From: Harmothoe impar
Lineage: Eukaryota > Annelida > Polychaeta > Phyllodocida > Polynoidae
Direction of reading: 5' to 3'
Assembly: GCA_947462335.1 (NCBI GenBank)
Contig: OX381710.1
Span: 33,223,004 to 33,287,003, forward strand
DNA length: 64,000 nucleotides
Shown: piece by piece, positions 13,901 through 28,900 of the stretch
Numbering within the stretch: the stretch's first letter is position 1
Layout of the letters: each line of letters opens with the position of its first letter
The notes under the pieces: generated by a model
Seen by the model: the letters and a program-made list of their open reading frames with translations, nothing else
Database searches by the model: none
What the model was told of the DNA's origin: nothing
Translations under genes and position numbers: made by a program

Positions 13901-16900
13901 TAATAGCATTTCCGTAATAAACCAGCCAAACTACATTCCATCCAAAAATTATTATACAATAATTATTTCAGTTTTTGTCAGTAAATATTTCATTATTCAA
14001 AAAAGACTTGTCTATAACCATAAAGGATACTTGGTACATACGGATACATTGCGGTGGGTCTGGTTCCCAGCGTGGAGGACCACTGCCCTCAGAGCTACAT
14101 CTGAGCGGGATTTGGTGGGACAGTGTGTGACCTTGGAAGCAGTTATACCTAAGGACAGTGTCCGCAGTTCTACCAAACGTACTCGGCCTGTGAATGAGGA
14201 CAGATGTACGTCAATGCTCAGCTTTTATAGATAAATGGATTCACACATGAACTGAAACTTTAACAATGGACATTTGAAAAAAGCAATAATATTTCAGCAG
14301 CGATGGTCTAGTTACGATTTGCGATTTGCCTGGCGTGTAGAAGTCCCCTGGTTTAAATCCCGACTTTACAAAAGGCATTATACAAATTTACCAGTCTCTA
14401 AAGATACAGGGTAACTCTAAAGGGACTGGAGCCTGAACAATGTCCAATTCTTACATACCCATTTATCAAAAAACTTCAGTGGGTAGAAGAGGGAAAATCT
14501 ACATTAGCACAGATTGTATTGGTTACTCAAATGGATTAAACTGACATACCATCCATTTTGGATATTTTGTACTTCAGGACAGGTAACATCTGGAACAAAC
14601 CATACTTATGGATTTATCTCATGACATTGTAATGTAATCACGTCTTACCAAAATTATCATAGAGTGTGGAACATATAAAATTGGCATATTTACATATTTG
14701 GGGGTTCGTGGTTATTCTAGTTTAAGGAACAACGAGAACGGCAGTTTCCAGGTGCGAGAATATCAGACTTTTATTACAAAAGTGAATCACGTTCCTGAAC
14801 AGGGGAACACTCGATGTGGAATCAACACACAAATATAATCAGGTTTCTATACGAATATAGGAAACGGTCAGTATAGTCTCAGTATACAACGTTGTCCGCA
14901 CGGTTGGACATGGTGAAGTCTATCGTCAATCGGGCCTGCACTGACTGCCCTCCAGGTAAACACATGGGTCTTATATAACCACCGGTCCTTTGATCACGTG
15001 GCCAGGTGGGAGGGTCGGCAGCCCACCTTAGAGCGGCACACAGTAACCTGGAGAGGACCCGAGTCCTCTCCCGGGAACTGTGTGCGCTAGTTCCAGGTAG
15101 AGAAGCAGAGTAAACAGTAGATATTACCCGGAAACACCGTGTACGAGATTAATATGTAATATTATGCTCCTACACATGCTATTATTAAATTGGGAATATG
15201 AATACACAGCACGCCTAATAGAACCAAGGTAGTGCAAGGTTTCTTTTGTGGGTTCAATGACTGTATCTGTAACAATTTCTTCAACTCTTGGGTGGATACT
15301 TACTGAATTGACCCGATTTATTAGGTTTATAAACAGATTACCTTTCCTGCCCCTTCATCCATATTTCATCCAACTTGGCCTAGAATACGAGTTGTTAAAT
15401 GTTGTACAGTTGTATAAGCATATTCCACGGCTAGTTCACCACAGCACTATCAAGTGTTGCATTAATGCATCATACTGACAAGAGGTACTTACATCTACAT
15501 GTTGGTGGGTTTCGGTCCCAGTCTAGTCGCCCAGAGGGTTGAGTCACACATCGCAGAGGGGTGGGGTCGGACAAGGTGTATCCTTGGAAACATCGGTAAG
15601 CGATCACCGTGTTTAACTTCACATCTGGTGGTACTGGCCTATTTAAATTAGAATCAATCTAAGATGAAGATAATATAAGACAAGAGGTACATCGTTATAT
15701 CATGGTAGCTGGCATAGCTCAGACCTGCATCTCTTCATACACACTATCTGCAATAACTATTATAACCAACAAAACTGTATTTCAGTTCTACCATCGCACT
15801 GTTACTATTGAATGGGCCGGTTTTACGGGCACTATATTATTGCGGGTTCTGTTGGACATCGTGCTGCGAACTTTGTCCGAACCCTTCAGTCCGGCGGCAT
15901 GTGGAGGCATCTGTCCCGGTCTTGGGGTATGGACAGATGTCGCAATAGGCTTCCAGTCTGTGTGTGCAAGCACAGGCTGGTTGCCTATCAATGCGGGCGT
16001 CCGGGAGGAGCTGTCAGCTAGTATCAGCTAAGCACCGCACTGCTCATACTGAGGCTGAGAGCCAACTTACCTGGAATCGGGTCTGGACTCTAAGGAGGTC
16101 AGAAGTGATTAGCTTGCTGTTGACGTCCCGTAATAAAGACTATTTTATTGCAACCTGTACACTGTAATCAAACTGTTTTGACCTTGTTCTTTCATCTCGC
16201 ATATTATTAGATAATATTATTCAGACGAAAGTAGGTTCACTACACTATACATACCAGGAATTCGGGATGTATGGAAGTGATGGACAAGAGGAAGCTGAAA
16301 TATAGAAATTGGAAAACAAATTGAAATTTCAAGTTTCAAGTCAAATGCCCATACTCTAAGTACCGATTTAACTATGAGACTATTTGCCTCAGTGAGAAGC
16401 TCACGAGCTCTTCATTGGTGCAGCACAGTGATCCTTTTGGAGTGTCAACTATGTAGGTATTGCCAAATGCAGCTCCTCCTAACAACTCAGTTATGTTGTA
16501 TTGCACCTGATGTGGCCGATATGATAAAAGGTCCTAGACATATTTTGTTAGTACATTCTGCTTTTAGCTCTGTGTCTACTAGGATTTCAATAATATGACG
16601 CCATTTGTTGTGCCTTAAAATGTTTTTGTAGTTGCTGAACTACAAAAGTATAGTCATCTCCCTGTGGACAACAGTGTCAAAAGTCAGCATTCAAATCACT
16701 AACATATTTGATCTTTGTTCACTTCCCTTGTTGTCATGTATAGACACAAGGGGTTTTAAGGCTGTAATTATTTTTCATACTTACATGTACACTGGGGTGG
16801 GTCATTGTCCCACTGGGCCTGACCGGCAGGTCCAGCCTGACATCGGAGAGCGTTTCTGTGGGACGGTGTGTAGCCCTCGTCGCACTGGACCGTCACTAAA

Positions 16901-19900
16901 GTGCCCACATCAATGCTCAAAGTACTAAGTCTGTAATGTAGAGATAACTGTACAGTTTAATGTGGTAAAGAAGTAAAGCTAGCTTAATTCATTAGAGACT
17001 CAGAAATGTGACATAACATGCCAACATCAGAACCCTCCAAAGAGCTCATATTCCATTGTTTAAAGATGCCATAATGTTACTTACCTGCCATTTGTTATTG
17101 GTGATAGAGGTGTGCAAGAAGATCCTGTATAATGAGAGAAGGGTGTGAACCCTAGTGGAATATGAACCAAAATCATATAGAATCCATTATAATTGATTTT
17201 TATCGATATATATATATAAAGACCAAAAGTTAAATATTGATGGCATAGATTTGGCCACTCTCGACATGTTATACAGTCATGTAGGCTTATACAGATTTCA
17301 ATAATATGTGCATGTATATATTTTTTAAATCTCAAGATTTTACCTATAGTCATACATAGTTTCTTGCACTCAGAAATGTATTCAGGGAAAATATATTTGA
17401 TATATTTGATTTCAAAAATGTCCTTATTCAAATAGTTGATATACATTAAAAAAAATTGAAAATTGTCACAACATTTCTTATTTGACCCGTACGTGTGCAC
17501 ACGGGTGGGTTGCGGTCCCAGACGAGCTGCCCTGAGCCTTGACTTACACACCGTAGTGGGATGGTATCAGACAGAGTGTACCCAGGACTGCACTGGTAGG
17601 TCACCTGGGTACCGAGCTGTCTGTTGGTATTTGTGAACCTGCCAAGTGATGAATGGTCAACATGAACTCAACATTCCATCTTTATTACTTGTCATCATGC
17701 ACATAATCTTCATTACTTGTCATCATGCACATAATCTTCATTACTTGTCATCATGCACATAATCGTGACGTCATGAAACACTATTGCTACACCCCATTAT
17801 GTCTATGCAAAAATACCGAATTTATTCATACATCATGCTGACAAAAGAACAGAGTTATGTTGGTATACCCCTTATCTGGAATAAAGCTAGGGTAGGTTCA
17901 CCCTAAGTCAAACTCATACCTTGAGTCAACCACTTTTGACATGAAATTACAAGTTCAGTATGCATCTAGTGACAATACACTCCCACTGATTTAAGAATTA
18001 AAGTGTTTTCCAAATATATACTGCATACTGCATCTGCATCATCACTCTTTTTCATACTGTAAAATCAGTCAGCAGTACCTCTGTTTGATCTGTTTTGACA
18101 AACAGAGAATGAAAATCTCTCCACTGTTCATACTCGTTGGTAGTTGATTTGAAGTATTTGTCCCTTTTATACACAGTGTTGATTGGTTTTGTGAGCTGGA
18201 TATGTATCTAAATTACACAAATCATGACTTTATTGAGCAAAATTAATTTCCTAAAATATTTTTAGGACTGATTTCATAGGGTATACCCAATTCACCTTAA
18301 GTCAGCCATGAATTCACCCTAAGTCAGCCACCTCATACCCAAAGTCAGCCATGGGGTTTTCTTCTCTGAAACCCCCCTAGAATTTGCTCACCCTGGATTT
18401 CTGTCTAAGGACTCTCCACCTACCCTTGTGAATACCTCCTCTTCCCAGAATACCCTCTTCTACTACAGGGTTAAGGATAGCAGGCCTACTTGTGTAGTGT
18501 ATAGAGGGAAAGGGTGAAACACAAAAAGAGGGGGGAAAGGGGGTGAGAGGGCAGAGCGCCCGATATATTAAATAGAACTCCATACTGCATGTCTATAATG
18601 CTATGTTTAGTCCTCACTGCTCATACAAGTAATATTTACTTGTATTGATAGCTCATGATGCAGTTGTACACACCTGAGGTACAGTACTGACTTTGTCTTG
18701 ATTATTTCATATTCAACAAATCGTTTTCTTCTCTACTGTTAGTTGTAACATATTGATATATGATGCATGCATTCATCAATTGATGAAAATCAGAAAATTG
18801 CTGGTTTATTCCACATATTTCTGGTGGCTGTAATATGGCTGACTCAAGGTGCATTTTGGCTGACTTAGGGTGAAAAGGGGCAATTCTGAATACTCTGATA
18901 AATCATGGAATTAAATACTGTAAACTGATATATGGCATTGTAAGACATCATGAATGTTACTCTATAGAGCAATACCTAAAGTTTGGTTCAATTCTGAAGG
19001 ATATGCACAAAACCCTCTAGGAGCAATTAGACCTGAAAGGTAGCTCATGAAAAAAACATGGATCAGACCGGTTGAAAGTGGTGAACCTACCCTACACATC
19101 TATTTCCCTAATTTGTTGGGCCACTTTAAGAAAAATACCATTTTATCAACACCACGCGGATTCTTTGGAGTGGCCTAATATGTAAACAAATGATATAAGT
19201 CCAGTTCCGTCCTCTTGTCTCCGTCTTCCATCGCCTCATGAAACACAATCCATTGTTTTCGCGTATTTACATTGTTGTTTCAACACATGTGTATGAGGAT
19301 GAATAGATATTGACTGATGTCTTTGATACATATTGTTGTTTACATTTCCACTTTTCTGTATTTTGTTTGAATTTCACTAAGCCCCTTCAAAACCTAAAAA
19401 GACAGTTTACTACTCACACTTTACCCTGTCCGTAATTGGATAATCGGTTCAATAAAGGAACAGTATTTCTACTTAAGAGATAAAACGTTGTTTGGCCTCT
19501 GTTCTCTGTACTATTCACTAATTATGACAGATTTCTAAGAATTCAAATGAATGAACTGAGGCCTAATCTGAAAGTATTTCTATAAGTTACTTACCCGCCA
19601 TTAGAAATTGTGGGAAGTTGAGGACAGCCAGATCCTAGAAAGAAGACATTTTGGAAAGATAAGTTTTCGTTGTTGCCTTATGTCAATAAAGTATCCTTAA
19701 CGTACAAGGCCGATCATCACAAATTGCTTTATCTCACATCTCCCCAATGCCACCTGAATATTGAACACACAACTCTCTGCCGCTATCCTAGATATACCGA
19801 GTGCAAAGCACATCTCGAAACAGTGATGCCATATGTTACCATAATCAATCATTCGTTCACATGCTAAGCAAATGTATGTAACATTATATACAAATTTACA

Positions 19901-22900
19901 TAATCTGGTCAGCAGAATAAAGCTATAGATAAGGGGGAATAATGAATACAAAACACCTACCGATACATTGGGGTGGCTGGAAGTTCCAGTCTGGCTGGCC
20001 TGATGGTTGGGTCACACATATCAGGGTGCTCCTATGGGACAGTGTAAAGCCTGGGCTACACTGATAGGTTACCACTGTGTTCAGCAGGGAGCTAGTCGTA
20101 CTTGCCCTGTAGAGTAGAAACATCACCCCATTAATAGCATAATCAGAGACAGTACAGATAATAATATAAGAGTGTACCCACCCTGCTGGGTTCACGGAGA
20201 AAAGAGAGTTAATAGGGAGTCAAAGGGCTGCTTTCAGAATGACGCCCTTATATATGTGACTTCCTTAGGTGAGCTAGGCTCGCTTTTCATTCTTTCTTTT
20301 CTCTGTATTGCCATGATGGATGGATGCAGCACTGCATGGCGAGTTACCCATTGAAGCAGCACTAGTCAGTTGTTTGATAGAAATGTATAATCCTGATGAG
20401 GGTGGAAGCTACATTTTAAAATGTCAAAATGTACTATGTGTAGGGATTTACTACTACTACAAACCATATGCATACTACATTCATCCTATACCACTTGGTT
20501 AGGGTCCGGTTCGGGTCGCTTGGATGGCTCATTCCACATTCCGCCCACTTCAAGTCCAGTTGCCCCAAACCTGTCCCTCATACGAACCTGGGAGTCCTGT
20601 TCCTTTTGCCACGTGGTGATCTGGGTTTTAACTGCACCCTTCATTCCGTATGGGGTATCAGGTAGCCTGTTGCTATGAACCTTTGGTACTGGATCTTGTC
20701 CTGAGGTGTCAGCCCGGTCATCTACTCTACTATACAAGGCGGCACTGATCAGGGTCCAGTCATTGGTCCAAGCCCCGCTGGGACACTGATGCTTTGTGTC
20801 CCCCCTTACTCCTCATCCCTACCTGGGCTATGCCGCACCACGTGGAGGCCGCTAGCCATTCCTTATTCACGTGGTTCGGCACGTGGTTTGGATACTCTGA
20901 GTGATATCTGGCACCCGGTCCCGAGCTTGTTCCGAACCTACTACTGAACCTGTACTGAAGTGTGTCCCAACCCATTCCTTCATTGCTTATAATCATCTTA
21001 TCGTGGTCTTACAGTCCCAAACCATGCTTATTAGCCCTTTCTTGTCAGTGAAGTGAAGGCAACTTTTCAGCAGAAATAAGCATTCCCCATATGTGAACAT
21101 GTTACCAGTTCCGAAAGATCCTAATCATGTTAACAATGTCATGATTATTCTGATAATAATTGTGAGGTATACATACACTCCATTTTCAATTGTTGGCACT
21201 GCTCTGCATGAACCGCCTGAAACTGGGAAAATAAATCTTGATAAAAATTGTAAAAATAAAAAGTAGAGAAGAAAACTAGGTTTTGATCTTTTTAGGGAGC
21301 TTGACAGTAATCCCCGCCAAATTCACAAATTAGTTCATATTTGGAGATCCAGTAGAATTTGGACAAAAATACAAATTTAAAATCAGTTTCTAAGGAAGGA
21401 TGGCTTTTAACTCATCTACGTTTAATGGTAACTTGCCAATAGGGAAGAGGTGTGGTTTTGTGGGGGCGGGGGTCTACTCCAATTTGTAAGACTCTCACCA
21501 GGAGTGCCGGGGTTGCTGTTGAGGGTGCTGCTTATCCAGCTGGTGTAATGTGAGATATCGGCGTAGATGGCTTGGCCGCTGAATGCTGTACTACAAATTC
21601 TGCCGGCAGAAACTGTGCCATACAAGTCGTAGACATCCTCATCCCTTCTTCTACACATCAACGGGCCTCCAGAGTCTCCCTATGTAGATATTTATTACAG
21701 GAACTAATCAGAATAACTATTATCATCAGGGCGTGGCAAGCAGTTTCAACGTAGGGGGGACTGAGGGGTATTTTGACCCTTTTTGGCCCCTTTTTACTTG
21801 ACCTCTTTGGTTTGACCTTTTTTGGGGTTGGTCAAAAGTGACATGTCCCCCCGGTACCCCCCCCCCCCCCCGGTTGCCACGCCCCTGATTATCATATTTA
21901 ATACAGCTGCTTGGAAATGAATATCAGACCACTTCCTTTACTATCAGATCAACACCTAATAGATAGACACAAAAACACTGATATGTAATCACCCCTCTAT
22001 TACGCTTTCCGACACCAAAGCATTAGGCCTACCGTTACTTCCTAGAGGGGGTAACTTTGTGATCATGAGGAGAAAATGCTTTTTAGTTTGAATCGTCAAT
22101 GCTTGTATGTGTGGCAGAAAGCTATACTTACGGCACATGCATCCCTCACTCCACCGTCCGTGCCAGCACACAGCATGGTCAGGCTGTTATAGCTGGGGAA
22201 TCTGCTGATACACAACGTGTCACGCACTATAGGGACAGGTGCTGCCCGAAGTAGGTTGGACGGATTCCGTGCTAGGGAGACAATAATTATGTGAAAAGAT
22301 TAGATAAAGCAACTGGGGAAAAAGAGAATGATTCCCACCCTTTCTATCAACATTTAAAATGTGAGGACCAATGCATTTGGTCTGGCACGAATTGGCAATT
22401 TGCAGATTTGTATCCTATAAAATGAGCATAGCCAATAATATTCAACTTGATTCCGAGATATATATTATTGATAATAAGAATAATTTAAAACCAACATACT
22501 TCTGTCATATACTCCCCAGCCGGCAACATAGCAAGGTGTGGTTGGGATAACTCCGCGTACAGGCCTCAAACAAATCGGCTGGACCGTTGCAGAATATGTG
22601 AGTTGTTGATTTAGAAGAAGCAGTGCCACATCATTTGAAAAACTGTCCCCCCTGTAGCTTTGGTGTAGAACGATACGTGATACAGTGAAGTGGCTGGATC
22701 CTGCCCTCAGGTCGTTTGTGCCAACCTCAACGATGATTCCTGACTGGTTGTTTGTGAGGTAGTGTGTAGACCTGGAAAAAAGTCCAGCAGCAAATACATC
22801 AATAGGCTCAATCTCCTCAACATGACTTCCTACAGTAAATCTGGTGAACATATCAATTTAGATATGGCACAGAGCACCGGATCTAACTTATGATGCTTCT

Positions 22901-25900
22901 GATTAGTAGAAGGTGACTAGATTAATATAATTATAGGAGGCTTGTCCAACTTATTCTTTTATGTTATTGTTTTGTCCTGGTAGTATGTAGATATTAGCAT
23001 GCTGTACTGCACATTAATCAGATGACAACTTCCTGCTCAGCTGTTTAGACAATGTTGAATCGGATTAAAACACTATGTACATCGTATTATATAAATCATA
23101 TCATAGACCGCTTTTGAGTCACCCAGTTAAAATGTAAACCCTATGCTAGAACTTTTAAACATTCACACCTTGCCTCTATACAGACATTCTCAATAATAAT
23201 ATTATAATTTGATACCAGAAATTATATGTCCGAATATGTTTTTCAGGTACATTTTTGTGGAAGATGTTCATCAGAGGTGTACATACACGCAGTGAGCAGC
23301 AGTGAGTATCCAGCGTGTGTCAATAACGACAGCCCCACAGAAGTGGCCACCGCCCCTGTACTGAAGACTTGCTGTCCACGGCCACTCACCCTGTGGTACT
23401 GTACTGCCACCTACAATCTTAGGGCTGAGACGGGTTCCACACCCAGAAGAGCCTGCCACCATCAAAGGGTTATTTAAGATAGTGATCCTCATGTACTATA
23501 TCCATGGGCAAGTAATGAATTAATAAATTATTATTATTATTATCAAAGCTGTCAGAAGCACTAAACCAATAAATAAAACCTTTGTCATTGAGGCAATTCT
23601 CTCCTCATCACAGCAGTTATGACTTCTTTGGAGAGCCTTTGGAGAAGCATTTACACAGTAGGCATATACAGGTTATAATCAATTTCTTTCGTTGATTATT
23701 CCAACACGGAGGCAAGGGGCATATCACAACGTTGTTTATATCAAATAAATTCTGGAAATCTTAATTATCGACTGTATATACAATGTAACTTACTTTGAAC
23801 ATTTCCGCATATGACTCCAGAAATTAGACGTGACCGACAGTCTGTAATACCGATGCCTCTGTAGCGACATCGGTAGATGGAGCTCTCCGAACCAGTGCAC
23901 TGCAGATCTGACAGCCAGATCCTCTCACTACCAACCACTTGATTAAAGGTCAGGATACGAACATTTGTTGTCCTTTTTAAAACAAAATTCATAAGAAAGG
24001 TTATATGAAAGTAAATCACATGGGAATACTGGTGCTCAAAATGGTAAATAAAAAAAATACCATGACTGCCTAACTAATATGTAACATTATGCCTGTTAAG
24101 GGCGTGCTCATTTTTTTTTACAACAGGGGGGGGGGGGGGTAACATTTTCGACCCACTGACTGTGGAGGGGGGTGGGGAAAAGAATTTCTCCTGTTTTCAG
24201 CGGAGGAATTCCACACATTACTATGATTATAAATGCTTAAAAGGGTGCGCGAGCGCCCCTACTTTTGACCCGCTAGCACCACTTGACCGAATTATGCATT
24301 ATCACTCTAGTAATTTAGACGAGTGGTGCTAGGTGGGCTGGGATTGTTAAAAGGTGAGCACTCCATTAGGCGATGGAAATGTACCGTTGGCAATGTTACG
24401 AGGGATTTGCATATCCCATGGCATGCCTCACTAGTCTAATACTGCCTAGACATGCTAATGAGGTCAGATGTCATTCATACTTAAGTCAAAGGTCATCTGC
24501 ACATATGCACAATAACGTCACATGGGCCCGCTTAATGTCAGCAACATTCTCTAAAAAAATTGTAACAAATTTTCAGAAACAGCTGGGCAATAAAAAACAC
24601 ACACCCAAAAAACGTGTTCTTGTGTTTACAGTATTGGGGAGCACAACCTGGATCATTAACATGGATTACACAGGAACTAGATGCAGGAGGATTATGACCA
24701 GAACCAGTTCTATTGATCTAGGCTAATTCTATAATATTTAATGCAATTTGGAAATTTCTTACAAGTCCCTTATATTGCTACTTTTAAATATTGCTATAAC
24801 ACTAACGGTAATGATAATTCTTACGGCAAGTCAAACATCCGACAGATGACTGTGGCATCATTAACATCAAACCCATCGCTGCAGATACATCCGTCACCTT
24901 GGCCACCAACGGTCACCACAACCTTGCCGTCTGTGTCGAGCCTGGTCTGGATGTTTAAACTTGGGGGTGATGGTGTATTGACAGGGGCTGGTGTAGGTCT
25001 TGGTGCTGGTGTAGGTGCTGGTGTAGGTCTTGGTGCTAGTGTAGGTCTTGGTGTAACATTGGGTGGAGGTGATGCTGCAAATAGTGAGGTGTTAGTGCCA
25101 TTACTACACTAATAATTAGTGCATTAGGTCTATAGTATGTATGGTACTGCAGTCACGTCAAGGCAGCTGCCATACTACCTCAGCCATATAGATAGTTCAC
25201 TTTCTGCATATCTATAAAGAGCCTCCTTAGTGCAGTTTACTGTTAGGATCTCAATCTATTATTTTACTTTTAGCTGTACGTGCTAAATTCAAAGAAAAAG
25301 ATCAGGAAACCATCTGCAGCGATACACCAGGTGATAGTGGACTCTTTTGATTAGATCAGCAGACTACTCAGCACTGCCACTTGATACCCTTTGTCAAACT
25401 AAGCAATCAAACCCAACCAGAATATAAATAATAGTTAGAATTGCAGTCTTGTACTGTACATATTAAGAATCTCTTGCCAAAATAAATGGCAAATCATAAG
25501 AGGGAAGTATTATGCTATAATCAATTGAGATACAAATGAGGAAAACGTAGGTTTTGATTGTGCCAAGTTGTGTAGCAGCTTTTACCAGAAACACATATTA
25601 CAAATACTAGTTTCTCATTACTTACTCGTGATCCCCGTGCCACCCCCACAGGAGACCCCTACGTCAGTGCTGCAGGTGGGAGGGTTCCAGCGGGTATTAG
25701 GACATTGCAGCAATGAGCGTTCATACCCAAGGCAGTCCGGCGCCGACATCCAGACCCTGCCGCTGCCACTGCTATACCGCCTTACCTGCGCACCTTGTGG
25801 ACTGAATATTAAGACTAGTATAAACACGGTCGTAGATCACAATTAGGATTCTTTTGGACTTTGTTTATTTCCTGAACACTGCTTTGTCATGCTCATTTAA

Positions 25901-28900
25901 GTAAAACTAAAGTTACATAAACGTTAAAAATAATAATGTCCATAAACTATTCAGTTGTTGAGCTTGTGTTTCTCTCCTGTTTTTTTTTGTGTGTGTGTGT
26001 GATTTTACACTGTCACGAACAGATTGAGATGTACATGTATATAGATTTGCAATGTCTTATTCTTCTCTCCCTCCCCCATAACCAGATCTTATTTAAGTCA
26101 CAGAGCCATTACATACCTCCTACCCAGCATCGTACAGATGACGCGTGCGTCACTGACGTCAAAGTTGTCTGCACAGATCCGTCCAGGTTCCCCATACCAG
26201 TACGCCACCACGCGCCCAGTGTTCGAAGTATGACCTCCAACCAGTCTCAAGGTCAACTGATTGCTTGGTGAAGGTGGTGGAGGGGGAGGGGGTGGAAGTG
26301 GGGGAGGGGGAGGAGGGGGCCGGAATGCACGACCTAGAAAGCAGGGAAAACCCATAAGGGTTGACATGAGTGTTCTCATTATGTTAGTGCTGTAGGGTCA
26401 ACAAGATGTATTGATCCAGGTAGTTACTCTCAAGTCAAGGGATGCATTCATGCAGTAATATATCCAACAAAAGAAATAGTGCATTTCTCGCCATTAAAGG
26501 GTATGTATATAATCATAATTATTGAAAAAAGTGTTAGGTTTTCATTTCGAGGTTCAGATGGAGGCGATCCTGGCTCGTCAATGAACGAAAGGTACTTCTA
26601 TAATGTCAAATTAATTCTAGTAATCATAGAATCGGTGATGGAAGTCGTATGCTCTATCCAAAAAGAAGGGAACGATCACAACACTTACTGAAGAAATGCA
26701 ATAGATAGCGACACATAAATAGACAGAGGTCTACGATAATCTGTCTGAACGACAGGTTTCTCCACGAGTGGGACCTTGGGTCGTATCACACGAGGCGCAG
26801 CCGAGTATGATGCGACCCAAGGTCTCACGAGTGGAGAAACAAGGAGTTCAGACTGATTTGAGTGGATCTCTGTGTTTATTTCATGTGAATGTAGATCAAT
26901 TCCATTTTAAAACGACATTTAAAGACTGGTTTCACAACTATACCGTGGAGAATTATGAGCATCAGTTTCTCCACGGGGGTATGGAGAACGGCCGCTCTAG
27001 TACTTAAGCATAGTAACTTTGTTTCTCCACATGGAATAAAGAGGTATACCTGGTGCTGCAGCTCCCCTGCATTGTACTGCTGCTGATCGTCCAGTCCGGC
27101 AGGACTGTGGCTGCCAGCCATTGAACTGGCACTGATTTATTGTGGTGATGGTACCCCGACACCTCAGGCTCACCAGCCACAGGCGGTACCCCGACACACT
27201 GCCGCCAGCTGCCACAGCTCCCGTTTGACTACTCCTGATTGAATACACTCATTATACAGGAATTTAATGACATTGAAGTTGAAGGATGTAGCATGTATAT
27301 ATTTTGATTGTAATGCATAGGCACCATGCGACACAGATACGACACTGGGAAAACAGATGACATTGTAGTACCAGAGGGTGGGGTCCGAGTGGGGTATACC
27401 ACCAAAAATACCTAAGGTGGCCAGTCTTACTGTCCCCTTTGTCCAAAGGCTGAACTCTCAATCAAGAGTCAGGCCTTTTCAAAAGAAGTCAGGCTACCCT
27501 TGTTGAACTCTAGCAGTGTGAAGAGAAGGGGTGTGCCCTTCATGGTGGATAAAAAGAATCATTCAGGGACATCCCCCGGAACAGACAAGAGGAGAGCGAA
27601 TTAAAGAACTATGTTTTAATTGGAGGAATTATATGGCAATTACACCTTATACTTGAATGATACATATTACCTAGATGAAGGTCAAATGAAATATTGTAGA
27701 CCTGTATGATATATAAGTACATGGTAATATGACTGTTGGATAACCTTATTGGTGAGGGGAAAGGTTTGTAGACTAGACCATGAATGACAAACCATGCGTG
27801 CATGGTCACCAAATTCCAGATTTGTGTAAATAGGTATTTTGAAAAGAATTTTGTACTGATTAAGAAATGTACAACGTGTTATACTATAGTAGAGGCCATT
27901 CATATTATATGTATGTATGAGAAAGATTCCGACTGAATCCTATTGTATGTAATTCCTGGACATTGACATGTTTTTAAGGAAGTCCCACCTGGCGGAGCCG
28001 CTCTCTGTGAGGCGGCACACATTCTGTGCGTCCTGTTGTGTGAAGGAGTCCATACAGACAAGGCCTGGCCTACCGTACCAATGAAACAGCACACGCCCAC
28101 TCCGTCCTCCCCCTTCTATCGTTACTTGCGGATCTGAAGTTAAATGGTCAGACAAATGTTATTTGTCATGGGGGAGTTTTGGCATGCACTGTAAATGAAT
28201 TAGATCACTCCAATTATTTAGCCCCAAATTGTGATTTGGGGCACAGGGTACCCAGCTTGATGCGCCTTCCCACCGCCCATTTCCGTATACCCTCAGATAT
28301 ATGTTGAGTAATTTTGAGTTTCATGATTTTTCACTGATTAACGCAATTTAAATTTTATTTCTATACATTTACCCATATATAGAGATGGCTGAGCACACAG
28401 TAGGAAAATCCTGAGGATTAGGCCACTCAAAAAATCCATCGTGATTTGTAAAACATTTTTGATGAAAAATATTATTATGATAAAAAAGGACAAATATTGG
28501 CATAAAATTAAACCTTAAATTCCCCCTGTGAAATAACTCATGACCGTATTTCAAGGCCCTGTGATGTCATCTCCACTAACCCTTTTTTTTCACAAATCAG
28601 TACTATTCTCACGAATCTGGCTCGGTTATATACCATAACAATTATACATATACCTTGAGACCCGATAGCATATTTTCCCGCGTCGTCAAATAATCTCAAC
28701 ATGCCATAGGTTTATGTTTCTAAATAATCTTTATTTTTGTAAACGATTGGAAGATATCTCCGAATCCCATATCCATTTGGTCTGAATAGTGTAATCTCTA
28801 GACCTAATAAAACTGTATTCATAATACATGTGATGTATAAATCTAAACAAACCCTAACATTTTACTTCTAATCTGATCGTCTCCCTTATGTTTACAGGGT

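Noticed and set aside
15702..16167. Open frames on both strands of up to 109 residues
   Set aside because: They fall inside the solo LTR, as its alignment to 41270-41708 shows.
24741..25112. Plus-strand frame of 123 residues with a Gly/Ala/Val repeat
   Set aside because: Antisense of SRCR exon 6 and its linker.
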